Below, one piece after another: positions 47,801 to 60,239 of a stretch of DNA of 64,000 nt. A model generated the notes under the pieces. It was not told the origin of the DNA. It saw only the letters and a list, made by a program, of their open reading frames with translations, and made no database searches. Every line of letters starts with the position of its first letter. Position 1 is the stretch's first letter. A program made the position numbers and the translations under genes. This DNA is from Vitellaria paradoxa (lineage: Eukaryota > Streptophyta > Magnoliopsida > Ericales > Sapotaceae), in the NCBI GenBank assembly GCA_019916065.1, contig CM034237.1, forward strand, positions 1,116,001 to 1,180,000, in the 5' to 3' direction.

Positions 47801-50800
47801 ATGACAAGGTAAATTCCTACCTTATTTCACAGGCAGACTTCAAAATTCCTACCCTATCTCACAGGCAGAGTTCATTTTCTAAAGTAAAGACAGTTATGCA
47901 AGGTTTCATTATTCATAGATGCTTATAACAAATTATAGGGCTCTGTACATGCTTTTTAAAAAAATTGAAGGGTTCCCAAGATATATTAAATTACAAGGTT
48001 AACATGTGCATGCACAAGTACTCTGAAGAACAGTCTGATAGGGCTCTGTACATGTATGTTAACTGTTCACATTGCCAATGCAGTAAAACTTCAATGCTTT
48101 ATCATGCTATCCCTGATGTTGACATTTTACATGTTTCGCCCAACTACAAAAAGGGCCATGACTGACTGGTTACAGGGAATGGGTAACACTTATGATCTTT
48201 ACAGCTAAATGATGCATCCCTGCATGCACTTACACTTTTCAACAAAACCAGACTCCAAAAATTTTGGTGGATAGATAACCAATACTTTTCAACAAGCTAG
48301 ACTTCAAAATTTTTGGTTTAACCAAATGGTGAAAAATTACCTTCCTCCATAAAGAAGAAATCCTAGGGCTGCAAACAAAGAAACACCTGCAAAAAGAAAT
48401 GTGTTAGGAACAAGCTGTACAAGTTATCATTAAACTAAAACCGAGAACTAAAAAGAAATTGATTTAATATCTATATTAGAGGAACCTGCAAAGAACATCT
48501 TGGACATAATGATCAGAAGTGGAATTGGCTTCCACCATATGATCAACCACAAAACAATCTGTAATTAAGACATGAAAAGTTAGTGTCCATTTGGGTGATA
48601 TCATCAAGCTTATTGATATTTAAATTAAAACAGCTAAACATTGAAGACTGTTTCGAAAGCGCTTCTCAGAAGTCAAAAATGATTATCGATGTTAATCCTA
48701 CCTTTAATAATAAGTGATTCTCTGTTTGTTTCCTAACACAAACTGTGGAAAATAAACGAACAATTTCCAACCAACAAAACTTGCAAGTGGATTGGGAGGT
48801 CTAGGCGTAAACAAAGGAGGGTTGGTAAGGGCTACGGGTCGATGATTAGGGGTTAGGTTGGGCGGGAAGGCATGGGGGAGGACAAGGTGTGGTTACCGAT
48901 TACTGACGAAAAAAAGTGGCAAGGATGATCGGGGGGCGAGGAGGGGGAAGGGTTGGGTGATAACTAGCCAAGGAATGGGGTGTGGTTAGCAGAAAGAGAT
49001 GAGGAGTGTTGGGTGGGTCATCAATGGGCCAAGGAATGACTAAATGAGGGGAGTGGGGGACTAAATGAGGGGAGTGGGGGACTAAACAAAGGATCGGATT
49101 GGGTCAGAAGGAAAATGGTGGAGAGGGCTGGTGGATCACCAATGGACCCAGTGTAACTGAATGTGGGGTGACAAAGCATTGAGGCGGCTGGTGGGGTGGT
49201 GGAGGAAAGAAGTTGGCCAGCTATGGAGGAGGTGGTGGTGGGATACATTAGTGAAGAGGAAAAATAGAAGAGAGGAAGACGTGAAAATCTAATTATTTAT
49301 TATTGTTGTCAAATTATAAATAAAATTGTTGTATTATAAATACTATTGTCAATTAAAATTTGTGTACTATGATTAACTAGTGCATGCACAACGGCATAAT
49401 TATTTCCCTTTTCTAATCACACAACTCTTGTAATGATTGATAAGTGTAAAAAAGAAAATGTAAAAAAAAAAATTAAAATTAAAATTACTTAAATCACCAA
49501 TTAGTTTTAAATAAAAATAATAATTTCACATCTCTTCAACTTGTGGATGGTTAATAGGTGTTAATGGAAAAAAGAAAATTTTCCACCAAGTCGTTGGGTT
49601 TCACCAAATTTAAGGCTACACCGACTAAAGTTGTGGATAGTTACAGGAGATTAAGGTGTTAGTGGAAAAAAAGTTCAATTTTTACTAAATTTAAGCTTTA
49701 CCAACTACCCCTAGTGCTGCCTTATTATAATACAAGTGGATGCACACACTTTGTGTGTGCATAGGAGAGAGGGATACTCATTTAACTTTTACTTTACTTT
49801 GCTCTTATTTTCTTTATTTTTTTTAAATTGTCAAAAAATTAATTAAAAAATAACAAAATTAAGACATTTATCTTAGCTAATAAAGAGTGGCATTTCAGTA
49901 AGTAATTAGCAATTAAGAAGTATTTAGAGGAAAAAAAAAAGTAGTAGGAAGCTAAGAGGCAGATTCATTTAACCACATTTATTCGTGGTTAAATGGCATT
50001 AAAAGGAAATTTAAAAAATTCATTCAATGGTTGGCTTCATCAATTTTTAAGTTTCACCAATATCCCCAGTGTTCCTTTATATAATAGTATAGACTATGAT
50101 TAAAATTAACATTTAAGCATTCATAATTATATTCTTATTATAAATGTCAATTTTAGTTAATCATTTTAGAATATAAACTTCAATTAAATATCAATTCATG
50201 ATTATTATAATATTTTGTAACTTTTAGCATTTAAAAATAGCTCATATGTTGGGCACATGCATTCTTGTCACATTTACTATAAGTGATTGGCAAAAGACAA
50301 CCGTTGCAACTTGACTGTAATTATAAAGGTTCACTATAACAATTGAAAATAGAGCAACCAAGAAGGATTATTTTAGCAGCAGAAGTGAAAAGAAGCCAAA
50401 TTAGCCTTCAGTATAAATCTAATGCACTTTCCAAACCCAATTGCAGCACATCTTTCCATCTTTACATGCCTAAGGACCCAATATTAACTAGTCTCAAATA
50501 AACTAAAAAACAAATTTTTAATCATAAATTGAAAAAAAAAAGGGTATACCACGGCAATTATCACATCTATTTCATGCTTTTAATCTCTCAAAAGACATGA
50601 TTATTGTGGGTGATTAGACCTAAAAGGATCTGACCGCCTGGGAATAATGCCAGTCACTGTCTATGGCAGAGTCGCTGATGGCGTGAGAAGAAAGAGTAAT
50701 TTTGGTGATAATAGGAATATGAATAAATGATCCCTCCAAAAAAGAAGGTATTTATATAGGCCAAGAAGAGCCCCTTAAGGCATGAGTCAAGGCTTCATAT

Positions 50801-53590
50801 CCGTCTAGCAGAGATTCAACCTTTAACTGACGCGACCCTACATGGTGAAAATTCCTACTAGAGATATCTCTCTAGACCGATCAAGGGAGCCTCAGTGTAC
50901 CCTTCATTCTAGCTACACAAACTACTGAAACCCCAATAATCCCGCTAAGCATATGTATTCGTTGCAAAAGAAGTTCTTGGATCTTGCTCCTTATCCGAGA
51001 GTAGGGGCTATAATCCCACAGGAGGAGCTTTCCCATATGCTATAGTTCTGCCGCAGTTAAATGTTCCAGGGAGAATCCACCCTTCGTAAAGTGACGCAGG
51101 AGGGGTCCCAATCCTGAGATGTGGTGCATGCTCATGTTTTGGGGAAAGTTCCTTGTGAAAATGCGAACCAGGTGCCTACAATTATTATATCCTTGAGGGC
51201 TCTAACATCAAGTAAAGACTTTATCTAACAAAAAATCTTTACACAGACTTCATTTTTGTGATTGTTTAACATGTTAATGGAGAGAAACACTAGAGAGAGT
51301 ACATTTAGGCCATGCAATTGCATAATTTAAACAAATTTTCACTATCCGTTCCATTCAATCACATCTCATTCTTGTCAATATTTAAACAAAGTGTATATTG
51401 GAAGAAAGCAAGAAAATGACAGGAGTAATTACACTTGACCCCCTAATGCGTAAGGCCATTTCACTTCACATCTCTATAGTTTTAAATGCAATTTAACTGC
51501 CTCGTAGTTACAACTAAAGAGCAACTGTTAACTTTTTCTTGTCTAAACTAAATGTGTATGATTCATGAGTAGTAATTAAAATAATTTTGTTTCAACATTA
51601 AATGTTTAAATCAATTAAAATAAATTTTTTTGCCTCGTTAACTATGTATCATTCATGAGTAGTAATTAAAATAATTGTCTCAATTAAATTTTTAAAGATA
51701 TTTGAGAATTTATATAGACAACTTGACACTAAGGAGGGCGAAAGAGAGATATTCAAGCTTGCTAAATCTAGAGATAGACGGACCAAGGATTTAAACCAAG
51801 TTAAATGCATTAAGGATGAGGATGAAAAGGTATTAGTAAAGGAAGAGGAGATAAATGAGCGTTGGAAGAACTAGTTCTACAAGTTATTTAACGAAAATAG
51901 TAATAGTGACATACAATTGGGACAATTTACCAATTTTAGGGAAGAATTAAATCTTATATTCTATAGGAGAATCAGTAGAGAAGAAGTAAAAAAAATATTA
52001 AAAAGGATGAAGAATTGGAAAGCGGTTAGGCTAGATGGTATCCCTAGTGAGGTTTGGAGGTGCTTAGGAGAAGATGGCATAAGTTGGTTGACAAAACTTT
52101 TTAATATAGTGCTAAAGAGCAAGAAGATACTTGATGCATTGAGGAAAATTATCCTTATACCCATACACAAGAACAAATGAGATATTCAGAACTGTGCGAA
52201 CTACCACAGATTAAATTGATGAACCATATGATGAAATTATGGGAGAGAGTTATTAAGAGAAGACTAAGAAGGATAACAAACGTTTCAGATAATTAATTTA
52301 GTTTCAAGCCTGGATGATCAACTATAGAGACTATCTTTCTCTTGAGGAGGTTAATGAAAGAGTATGGAGAAGGTCAAAAAGATTTACATATGGTGTTCAT
52401 CGATTTAGAGAAGGCATATGACCAGATTCCTAAGGAGATTCTATGGAGAATATTGGAAAATAAAGGAGCGTGGGTCGCATATATTGAGGCGACAAAGGAC
52501 ATGATAATAGAGCCATGACATCTATACGGACGACTGGTGGAGAGACTAACGAGTTCTCTATCACGATTGATTTACATCAAGGCTCAGCGTTAAGTCCGTA
52601 CTTGTTTGTTTTAGTTATGGATGAGATTACAAGACATATTTAGGATGAAATGCCGTGATGTATGCTATTTGCAGATGATATTGTTTTAGTAGATGAGACG
52701 AGAGAAGGAGTAAATGCTAAGCTAGAATTGTGGCGGGAAACGTTAGAGACAAAAGAGTTTAGGCTAAGCCGATACAAGACGGAATATATGAAATGTAAGT
52801 TTAGTCAAAGTAGGATAACGGGTAGTATAGAAATTAAGTTTAGGCACACAAAAGATTGTAGAGAAAGATAAATTTAGGTACCTTGGATCTATGATGCAAC
52901 AAGATAGAGGGATTGATACTGATGTAAGTCACAGGATTTAAGCCAAGTGAACCAAGTGGAGGAGTGCTTCGGGGATCTTGTGCGACCGAAGAGTCCCTCT
53001 CAAGGTGAAAAGAAAGTATTATAAGGTAGCGGTTAAACTAGCGCTATTATATGGATCAGAGTGTTGGGCAGTAAAGTATAATCATGGTCAGAAGATGTCA
53101 GTTGCAGAGATGATGATGCTAAGGTGGATGTACGGGATTACAAGGAAAGATAGGATTAGGAACGAAGAGATTAGGAATAAAGTAGGAATAGCACCGATTA
53201 AGATGATTTGGCCATGTTAGAAGGCGTCTAGCAGAGGCACCTGTTAGAAGGTGTGAAAATATGGAGATTGTCAGGAGTAGGAGAGGTAGAGGAAGACCCA
53301 AGAGAAGTTGGAAATAAACTATTAAACATGAACTGACCTACCTAGATCTATCGAAGGACATGCCCTTAAACAGATCTAATTGGCATCGACAAATCCATAT
53401 AACCGACACCACCTAGTGAGAAAAGGCTTGGTTTGATTTGGTTTGGTTTTGTTAAATTTTTAAATCAATTAAAATAAAATTTTTTCCTCGTTAACCGTGT
53501 ATGATGATTCATGAGTAGTAATTAAAATAATTTTGTTTCAACATTAAATTTTTAAATCAATTAAAATAATAAATTTTTGCCTCGTAAGCC

Positions 53591-53625
<35 letters not shown>

Positions 53626-55761
53626 ACTCATGTGAAGGCTATTTTTTGATTAAAGGTTATTTTTAGTGGTTCTAGTAAAAGGTTATTTCGTCTTTTTACA
53701 TTTTCTGTTAAATTCAATAATGCAATTCATTTGAAAATGTGAGGGGCTAACTGTTGCGCTTAAAACTATAATGAAGTGAAGTGAAAGTGGTCTTAGGCTT
53801 AGGGGATAAAATGTCATTAACCCAAGAAATAATTAAAAGAACAAAAATCCTTGGACAGCAATGCAAGAACAACCCTGTGCTTTCACACGTTAATTATCCA
53901 GTTTAAAAGCTTCCACTTTACTGGTTGCATAAATTAGGAAGTGTGAAGAAAAATTTCACTTGGTACATAAACTATATGAAATTATGAATATGAATTTCAC
54001 CTGAACAGTGTAAACCACCACATTAATTACATAGAAGAATTTTACTGGTTACATAAAGTAGAAATTCTCTGTGCAAAAACAATCCTATGCTTTCAAATGT
54101 TGGGGATCCAGTTTCAAAGCTTCCCCTTTACTGGTTACAAAAAGTAGGAAGTATGAAGAAGAATTTTACTCGTTATGTTAGTCGTATGAATGAGAATTTC
54201 ACCTGAACACTATAAACAACCACATTAATTGTATAGAAACTTGGTCTGAGCCCATCAGTAGATACAGCACGTGCCTGTCAATATGATGCCAGCAACTAAA
54301 TCAGAACCAATGGTAATGAACTGGTCAAACTTAATTAAGTGTCAACATAACCAAACACAACCTGATAGTATATCTCTGCCCAGAACAAAACCAGGAGTGC
54401 ATATGTTGTGAAGAACGCAAGACTTGGCATGTCCAGCAAAATATGTTGGACAATCTAACAAAAGCATGACAAGCTAAAAGTTTAAAAAGTGATTGAGAGA
54501 TAAAAATAAATAAACAAAATGGCCAGACGAGTGAAGACTACTCCAAACCTCCGGTTGCAACTTCTGGACATCCCGACGGAGCACAAAAATTAACGATCGA
54601 ACTGAAACAAAGTAGCCAACTCCATACTCAATTTAAAAAAAAAAATTTGAAGTAAACCGGGGGAATATATAGAAATTGAATAAATGAATAAGACTTTGTA
54701 ATATCAACGAGAGAAGAGATACAAGATACACACCCCCATTCACCAAGAAATTGAGAAAATGGAAGACCTTCTGAGTTGTCCAACCATATTCAGGTACTCT
54801 CAATTGTATACGAACCAATTGTACCTAATATAATCAATGCCTGGATAATTAAGAAACTTATTCATGGCCAGAAATTTATCAAATATTGCTTCCCATGCTC
54901 TTTTTTAGTTGCTTGCTCTAAAAAGTGCAGGAAAAATTATTTACTAAACCAAAATTTTCACTGCAGAGGATGGGAAACTGAGTTTCATATGCCAAGAAGA
55001 ACAGAAAATATAAGACCGAGTTATCAAAACACAAACCCAACCCAGCGCCCAAAAAAAAAAAAAGAAATTAAAAAAAAAAAAGAAAAAAAGCACAAACAAG
55101 TCTAATAAGACACACAGTTTTAAGCTTCCTGCCCTTGATCTTCCAGCAACCAAACTGCTGATAACATTGCCAACAGACTCAATCTTGGCACTAAGAATTC
55201 GACCTTTTCAATTTGAGATTTTCATTCAACAGAAACCGTAGAGCAAAATTAATGAAGCTATTTCAGCCTTTCAAAGGACTATTGAGTTTTTCCTGATATA
55301 TTTCAAATCAAAAACAACAGAACAAAAGAAAAAATAAAATAAAAATCTTAAATTTTATGCGTTTATTGTGTGATCGTAAAAGGCATATCATGTTTTTAGG
55401 TTCTCTTTCGTCTCTCATCAATAAACCGCATGTAAAAATCAGTGATCCAATCTTGCCCTAGAAATAGATAACCAAAACGAATTTCGAATTCGCATTAAGT
55501 CCATCCACTTAGGGAGGAGGAGGGCGCAATTCCTCGACCGACTCACAGAAAAGCAAATATTAAAAGTTCCCCCATAAAATCCTATAGAAAAACTGAATGA
55601 ATTACCAGAGCAATGGCGGCGACGATGCCGTAGAGTGCAGCAAGGACGTGAAAAATTCGATCCTGCCAAAGGTGGGACTCGTTGATTTGATCCCACCAAC
55701 TGGAAGCGTCTTTGAGGGCGTAGGCGACCACCGCCGACGGGGCCAGCGCCGTCCGCGCCAT
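44845..55761 (-). CDS. TOM1: TOM1/TOM3 (THH1)-family multi-pass membrane protein
   Basis: Eleven exons on the minus strand: 55761-55606, 54824-54734, 54601-54549, 54454-54362, 54274-54203, 48558-48486, 48386-48341, 46158-46095, 46017-45964, 45625-45548, 44937-44845. All are GT-AG; the joined ORF is 290 aa, the usual family length. It has the DUF1084 layout: N-terminal [29 protein letters not shown] (about 62-81), several hydrophobic segments consistent with seven membrane spans, [14 protein letters not shown] (about 203-216), [13 protein letters not shown] (about 220-232), and an ending [17 protein letters not shown]. Plant homologues sit in the tonoplast, interact with ARL8 and are recruited by tobamovirus replication proteins; their role for the plant is less clear. 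Paralogue (TOM1, TOM3 or THH1) is not resolved. Intron 5 is 5.6 kb and holds a LINE; intron 7 is 2.2 kb. No break in any exon. Confidence 0.95.
48780..49260 (+). repeat. G-rich segment in intron 5 of the TOM1-like gene
   Basis: Plus strand dense in GGG/GGGG runs, including a 23-bp tandem pair starting GACTAAATGAGGGGAGTGGG at about 49051 and 49074 region. The transcript side is C-rich. Purine/pyrimidine skew of this length is unlike the rest of the window; the minus-strand open frame here is a composition artefact. Confidence 0.5.
49377..50092 (-). mobile_element. Helitron-like 716-bp segment flanked by 11-bp repeats
   Basis: On the minus strand the 5' side reads CTATACTATTATATAAAGG and the 3' side GTGCATGCACTAG, which together look like non-autonomous Helitron ends (TC...start; small hairpin then CTAG). 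However the word ACTATGATTAA is present on both flanks (49366-49376 and 50093-50103), which Helitrons do not normally create. No coding sequence. Confidence 0.4.
50590..51250. repeat. Interspersed repeat, related to 22080-22600
   Basis: Noncoding, with the shared ordered words given for the copy at 22080-22600 (GATTAGACCTA, TTAAGGCATGAGTCAAGGC, TCTCTCTAGA). It lies in intron 5 of the TOM1-like gene. Confidence 0.4.
51561..53590. repeat. Local tandem repeat of about 90 bp, split by LINE B
   Basis: The block ATGAGTAGTAATTAAAATAA ... TTTTGCCTCGTTAAC occurs at about 51561-51648 and in part at 51649-51696, then again at about 53452-53500 and 53505-53590, on either side of the LINE. Confidence 0.7.
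51697..53451 (+). pseudogene. LINE copy B, 5'-truncated, in intron 5 of the TOM1-like gene
   Basis: Same family as the LINE at 33433-38155 but in the opposite orientation and starting within the linker before reverse transcriptase. Readable blocks: [54 protein letters not shown] (RT core with FADD) and [18 protein letters not shown], separated by stops. The 3' end matches copy A (CACCTAGTG, then GGCTTGGTTTG tail). The 13-bp word TTAAATTTTTAAA flanks it at 51684-51696 and 53452-53464, although this word also belongs to the local tandem repeat. Confidence 0.85.
53592..53622. repeat. (CT)n microsatellite
   Basis: About fourteen CT units followed by CACTCACTC. Confidence 0.88.
53850..54240 (-). 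repeat. Duplication of about 200 bp copying the 3' half of TOM1-like exon 5
   Basis: The exon-5 end with its donor (54203-54240) is repeated at about 54000-54040; both copies are followed by matching intron text (CAATCCTATGCTTTC / CCTGTGCTTTC, TTCACCTGAACA). The second copy still encodes INVVVYTVQ and keeps a GT donor but lacks a proper acceptor in front, so it is probably not used. Confidence 0.7.
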
Positions 55762-56049
55762 CGCGGGGAACGGATTCCGACTAGAAAATTTCTCCTAGTG
55801 AATACAAGAGAATCAAATCTCGTCGCTTCAATTTGATTTCGTTGTTCTATTTTTTTTTTCCCCCTTCTTCTTTATTGGGAGTATGTCTGTTCCTGATATT
55901 GGAAGTCCAAAACGGCCGGCAAAGGAAAGAGAAGGAAAATAATAAGAACAACGTTGGGGTTTGATGAGCGTTGGTGTCTCCAACTCAAGGGAAAGTGGCA
56001 AATACCACCGTGGGATTTAGTGGTTGAAGCTACGCGCTCCGATGCTTTT

Positions 56050-56068
56050 CCACGTGGCTTACACGTGT
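56050..56068. promoter_or_regulatory. Paired G-box/ABRE-like palindromes upstream of the TOM1-like gene
   Basis: CCACGTGG (56050-56057) and ACACGTGT (56061-56068), three bases apart and about 290-310 bp before the ATG. These are ACGT-core sites for bZIP and bHLH factors; function is inferred from position only. Confidence 0.4.
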
Positions 56069-56119
56069 AACATTTTAATAGTGCTTCGGTGTTATTTGTG
56101 TGTTACAAAGTATAATTGT

Positions 56120-56175
56120 AAGGTTTAACTGGCCGGATGCCCGCGTCGTTGCGGGTTTTTACCGGGCTCATTGGC
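56120..56175 (-). other. Helitron 3'-end-like hairpin
   Basis: On the minus strand: stem CCCGC-AACGAC-GCGGG, then CATCCGGCCAGT. Plant Helitrons often end in a GC hairpin followed by a CTAGT-type terminus; here the terminus reads CCAG, so it would be a decayed copy. Confidence 0.3.
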
Positions 56176-57955
56176 CATACATTAATTTCAGGTAATTTTT
56201 GACAACCTTAGTAAAAAAAATTTTTTTGGTAATTTTTGATAATTTATAATAATTTTTAAAAAAAAATTGGTATGCTAAACAACCTCATGATACTTATACA
56301 AGGCACAAGCTGGTTTATAAGAATAAAATTAAATAATTTATTAATGCGTGTTTAGAGTAAGATTTTAGTAAGAGAGCGGGAGAGTAAAAAATAAATAAAA
56401 AGAAAATTTAAAAAAATACAAAATTTCAATTATATTTTCATATCTGAATAGATTAAAAGATATAAAAAATAAAAATCATTCATTATTATGTTAACTTTTT
56501 AATTTAACTAATTTTATGCCTTACTCTTTGCATTTTCTATCATGATATAAATGAGAGAAATAATTTTGAATTCACATTATTTTCCTTTTTCTCGTGATAA
56601 GAGAGGCCGTTTTGATATTCAAAAACAAGAAAAAAAATGAAATTTTTGGTAGTTTTTTGTGTTTTTTATTATATTTTTTTGTGTGTTTGGTGGAGTAAAG
56701 TGTAATTTTTAGTATTTTTTTTTGCAACTTCTAAGTGTTTGTTAATTTTTTATTTTAACAAATTAAAAAAGTGGTAATTTTCTGTGTGTTTGGTAGGTTT
56801 TTTATTGTAACAAAGTAAAAAAGTGGTAATTTTTGTGTGTTTGATAAAACTTTTTAATTTTTTTTACTGCAACAAATCAAAAAAATGAGAAAATTTGTGA
56901 TTCTACCAAATGCACCAAAAGTTACATATAAAATATAACTTTTGGTACTTTTTTGTTAGTTTTTGAGCCTCCAAATGGGCCCAAAATTCTTAATTTCAAC
57001 CTAACTTAAAATTATATTTCGAGCAAGGATTTAATGAGAGAAAAGAAAATGGAAGAAAAAATAGTGAAGGAGAGATATGCAAATACAAGTGCCCACTGTG
57101 TGTTTGAAGTTGTATAAAAGTGTATAAAATAAAATAAAATTGTAAAAATAAATATCTCGTAATTCGTACAGTGAGTGAAATTTTTAAATTTTACTGTCTC
57201 ACAACGTATTTATAGAGATTTGTAAGATTTTATTTTATTTTTTTAACTCTAAACGGAGCCTAAAGTATAGTACAATTTACTGGTTTCGTAGCAAGTTATG
57301 TCGAGATGTGTGTTTGGCATTTTCTAGATAAAAACTAATTTTTAGCTACTCAAATTTTTTGACTTCTTCTAAAATAACTAAATTTTTCTTTTTATATTTT
57401 AAATTTTTTTTAAACCTTAAAGATAAAAATGTTAAATCAACAAAAAAGTAAAAAAAAAATTAAATTTTTTTCTTTCCAAACAAAAAAAAAGTTAAATTTT
57501 TTAAAAAGTAGATAAAAAAAATTAATATTTTTTTTCTTTCCGAACTCAACCCAAGTTCGGTACATGCATGAGGCTTCGGCCCAAGAGGCATCATCAGGTA
57601 AACCTTTTTCCCAGCTCAAGGCGTAACTTTGCGGGTGATAAAGAAAACGTGAGGGAATGACAGGAATCCAACGTGTGTGTGTTTTTTTTTTTTTTTTTTG
57701 GGTCTTGTATTTAAAAGTATATATTTTGACACCGTTTGGTGCAACAAAAGTTATTGAAAATATTTAAAAATTTCTATAAAATTTTATACATTCCCACCTT
57801 ATTAAAATTCAAAAAACATTTAATATCTTTCCAAAAAAATTAGTAACTAAAATTCAGTTAATCAAATAGTAAAAATTTTTTTACTATTCTTACCGTGGAC
57901 TCCTAAACTACCAAATGACACTCACTTTTATCATTTTTTGTGGTGTTTTTAAAAT

Positions 57956-58038
57956 CGTTCAAACGGATTGTAGAAACTGTTCCGATGGAATCGCGCAGCT
58001 AACTTTCGTCCAAACAATTTCCACAATCCGTTTGAACG
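57956..58038. repeat. Inverted repeat, 21-bp arms, 41-bp loop
   Basis: Arms 57956-57976 and 58018-58038 match with one mismatch (centre word TTCAAACGGATTGT and complement). No further terminal structure or TSD was seen. Confidence 0.7.
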
Positions 58039-60239
58039 GATTATAGTGTAAAGAAGTTATGATTGCTTAAATTTTTTAAACCGTCCAAATAGAAATTCAG
58101 TCCGTCAGAACGAAATTTTATTATTCATCACTAAAAAATATGATTTGAACTGTGTGCATTAAACGTAAAAAATTTATCTAAATCATATTTTATCTCACTT
58201 TTTGATACGTCAAACGCAGTTTTTATATTTTTGGTATAAAACTTGCCCAATTTTTTTACTTTTAAACAAGAAAACGTCGTGTTCACCAAACATATGAACC
58301 CCTGCGCAAAGGTGGCGCGTGAGAGAAATGGACGTTTTGCTTCACCATGGCTCTGGAAAGAATGAGAAACGACTCATCAATTTCGGTCGGCTAATTATGC
58401 TTTCAATATTTATTTATTATTTTATTTGTTGTTTTATTATTATTATTATTTTTAATTTTTAATCTTCATCAGCTGTGCGTGTACGGATGAGATAACAAAA
58501 GGCAAAAGAGACAGCTTTGGCCAGCTAGCTCGCTTCACTTGCTGCCGTGCATGCATTGCAATTTGTACTACGTACAACCAGGCGCAGCGGGAGGGCTAAA
58601 GGAAAGCGGGAACAGCGGAGACAGGGCCTCCCTTGTCATTTGTACTACGTACAACCGGGCTCAACTCAACACGAGTCTAGGAGTGACCCGGTGGGGTCTG
58701 AAATGCCAATGCATTGTTTGAAAAACATTTTATTCTCGAAATTAATTTGATTTTAAAGTAAGAAAATTTAGTTGAATTAATTTCTTTTGATAAATAAAAT
58801 TTTATATTTGTAATACATGTTTAAATTTAATAATTCAATTAAAATTCTCATATTTTGAACTAAAGCAGAATTAAATTAATTTAAAAAAAACATAAGAATT
58901 TACACTGTTGTAAATGGTACATTTCTTGTAAAAGAATTAGCTACAAATACTGTTTTCAATTTAATAAAATTAGTTAGTGGCTCCATGACAAGACTCGAGG
59001 TGAACAGTAATTAATGTGGAAATTAGAGTTATGAAATAGGGAGCGACTAAGTGTGGAGAAGAGAAAATAAAGTACCATAAGATATGGGAATAAATATGTC
59101 TATTTATTAAATAATTTTATGGCTCAAACTGAATTATGTTAAGGAATAAGTGAAAATTTTTATAGATCAAATTAAAAATTATTATTTAAGGAGAGTTTTT
59201 ATTTTATCAACATCTGTTGAGTGAATATAATACAAAGGTTCGGTGATTTAGATGCACATTTATGAAATATATGAAATTTAAGTGCACAAAAATGAAATCA
59301 TATAGAATATAAGCGAAATAACTAATAGCATACAATAATCTATTAAATTTTAATTTAGAAGAAATAATTATTTTAAGTTGGACGGATTTAAAATCATTAT
59401 TAAACATTGAATATTATTTTAGGAAAAAAGATTACAGATTATATCTTTGGTTAAAAATTTTATATTAAAAATTATTTTTTAAATTCTAATTCTGAATTGA
59501 AAAAAACTAAAAATTCAATTTTTACTAAGTATTTATATTATTTACAGTTAAATACCTTTTATAATGTACAGTTAAACACTTTTTATAATTCATTGGATTC
59601 AAATTTCTACGAGGCTGTTAAGTTATTGACCAATATAAATAAATTTATAATTCGCAAGTATATATATTTATGGACCCATATAATAAATTTTAAGAAATAG
59701 TTGAAATATTTTATTGGCAAGGTTAATGAAGTTGATAAAATTATTAAATAGTTTGTACAAAATTATTCGATAGTAATAGATAAACAATAATATATACATA
59801 TAATTAAATCAAATACTTGCATTACTCATAGTAATTGTTAGACAATATTACTATCACTCTACAGAAACATTCTGTATCTCAAAATTAATTTAATTATAAA
59901 GTAAAGAATTGATTTGATTTTTAATAAATAAAATTTTATGCTCAAAATACATTTTAAATTTAAAAATTAAAATGAATTTAATTAATTCAAAAAACATGAA
60001 ATTTAACTATATTAATTAAAATTTAATTAATTATTATATATAAACGCAGATTTATCCACTTAATTACATAATTTAAGAAAATAATAAATTTTCTCGTTAC
60101 CTTTAATTATTTTTTGAAGTTAACTTTAAATGATTATAAATTTTAAATTTTAAATTATAAAATAAAATAAAATTTAACATATATAAAAATCTTATTTTCA
60201 TTTCAAACGAAAACAATTGATAAAAAGTAGTAACAAAAT

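Larger units (their letters stand above)
55762..60239. other. 4.5 kb divergent intergenic spacer
   Basis: Between the starts of the TOM1-like gene (minus) and the AIPP1-like gene (plus). It holds G-box palindromes near the TOM1-like start, a Helitron-like hairpin near 56140, AT-rich repeat relics (56.3-57.3 kb, one of the 2557 MITE family near 57095-57260), a 21-bp inverted repeat near 58 kb and paired TTGTAC...GTACAA words near 58.6 kb. No exon was found. Confidence 0.5.
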
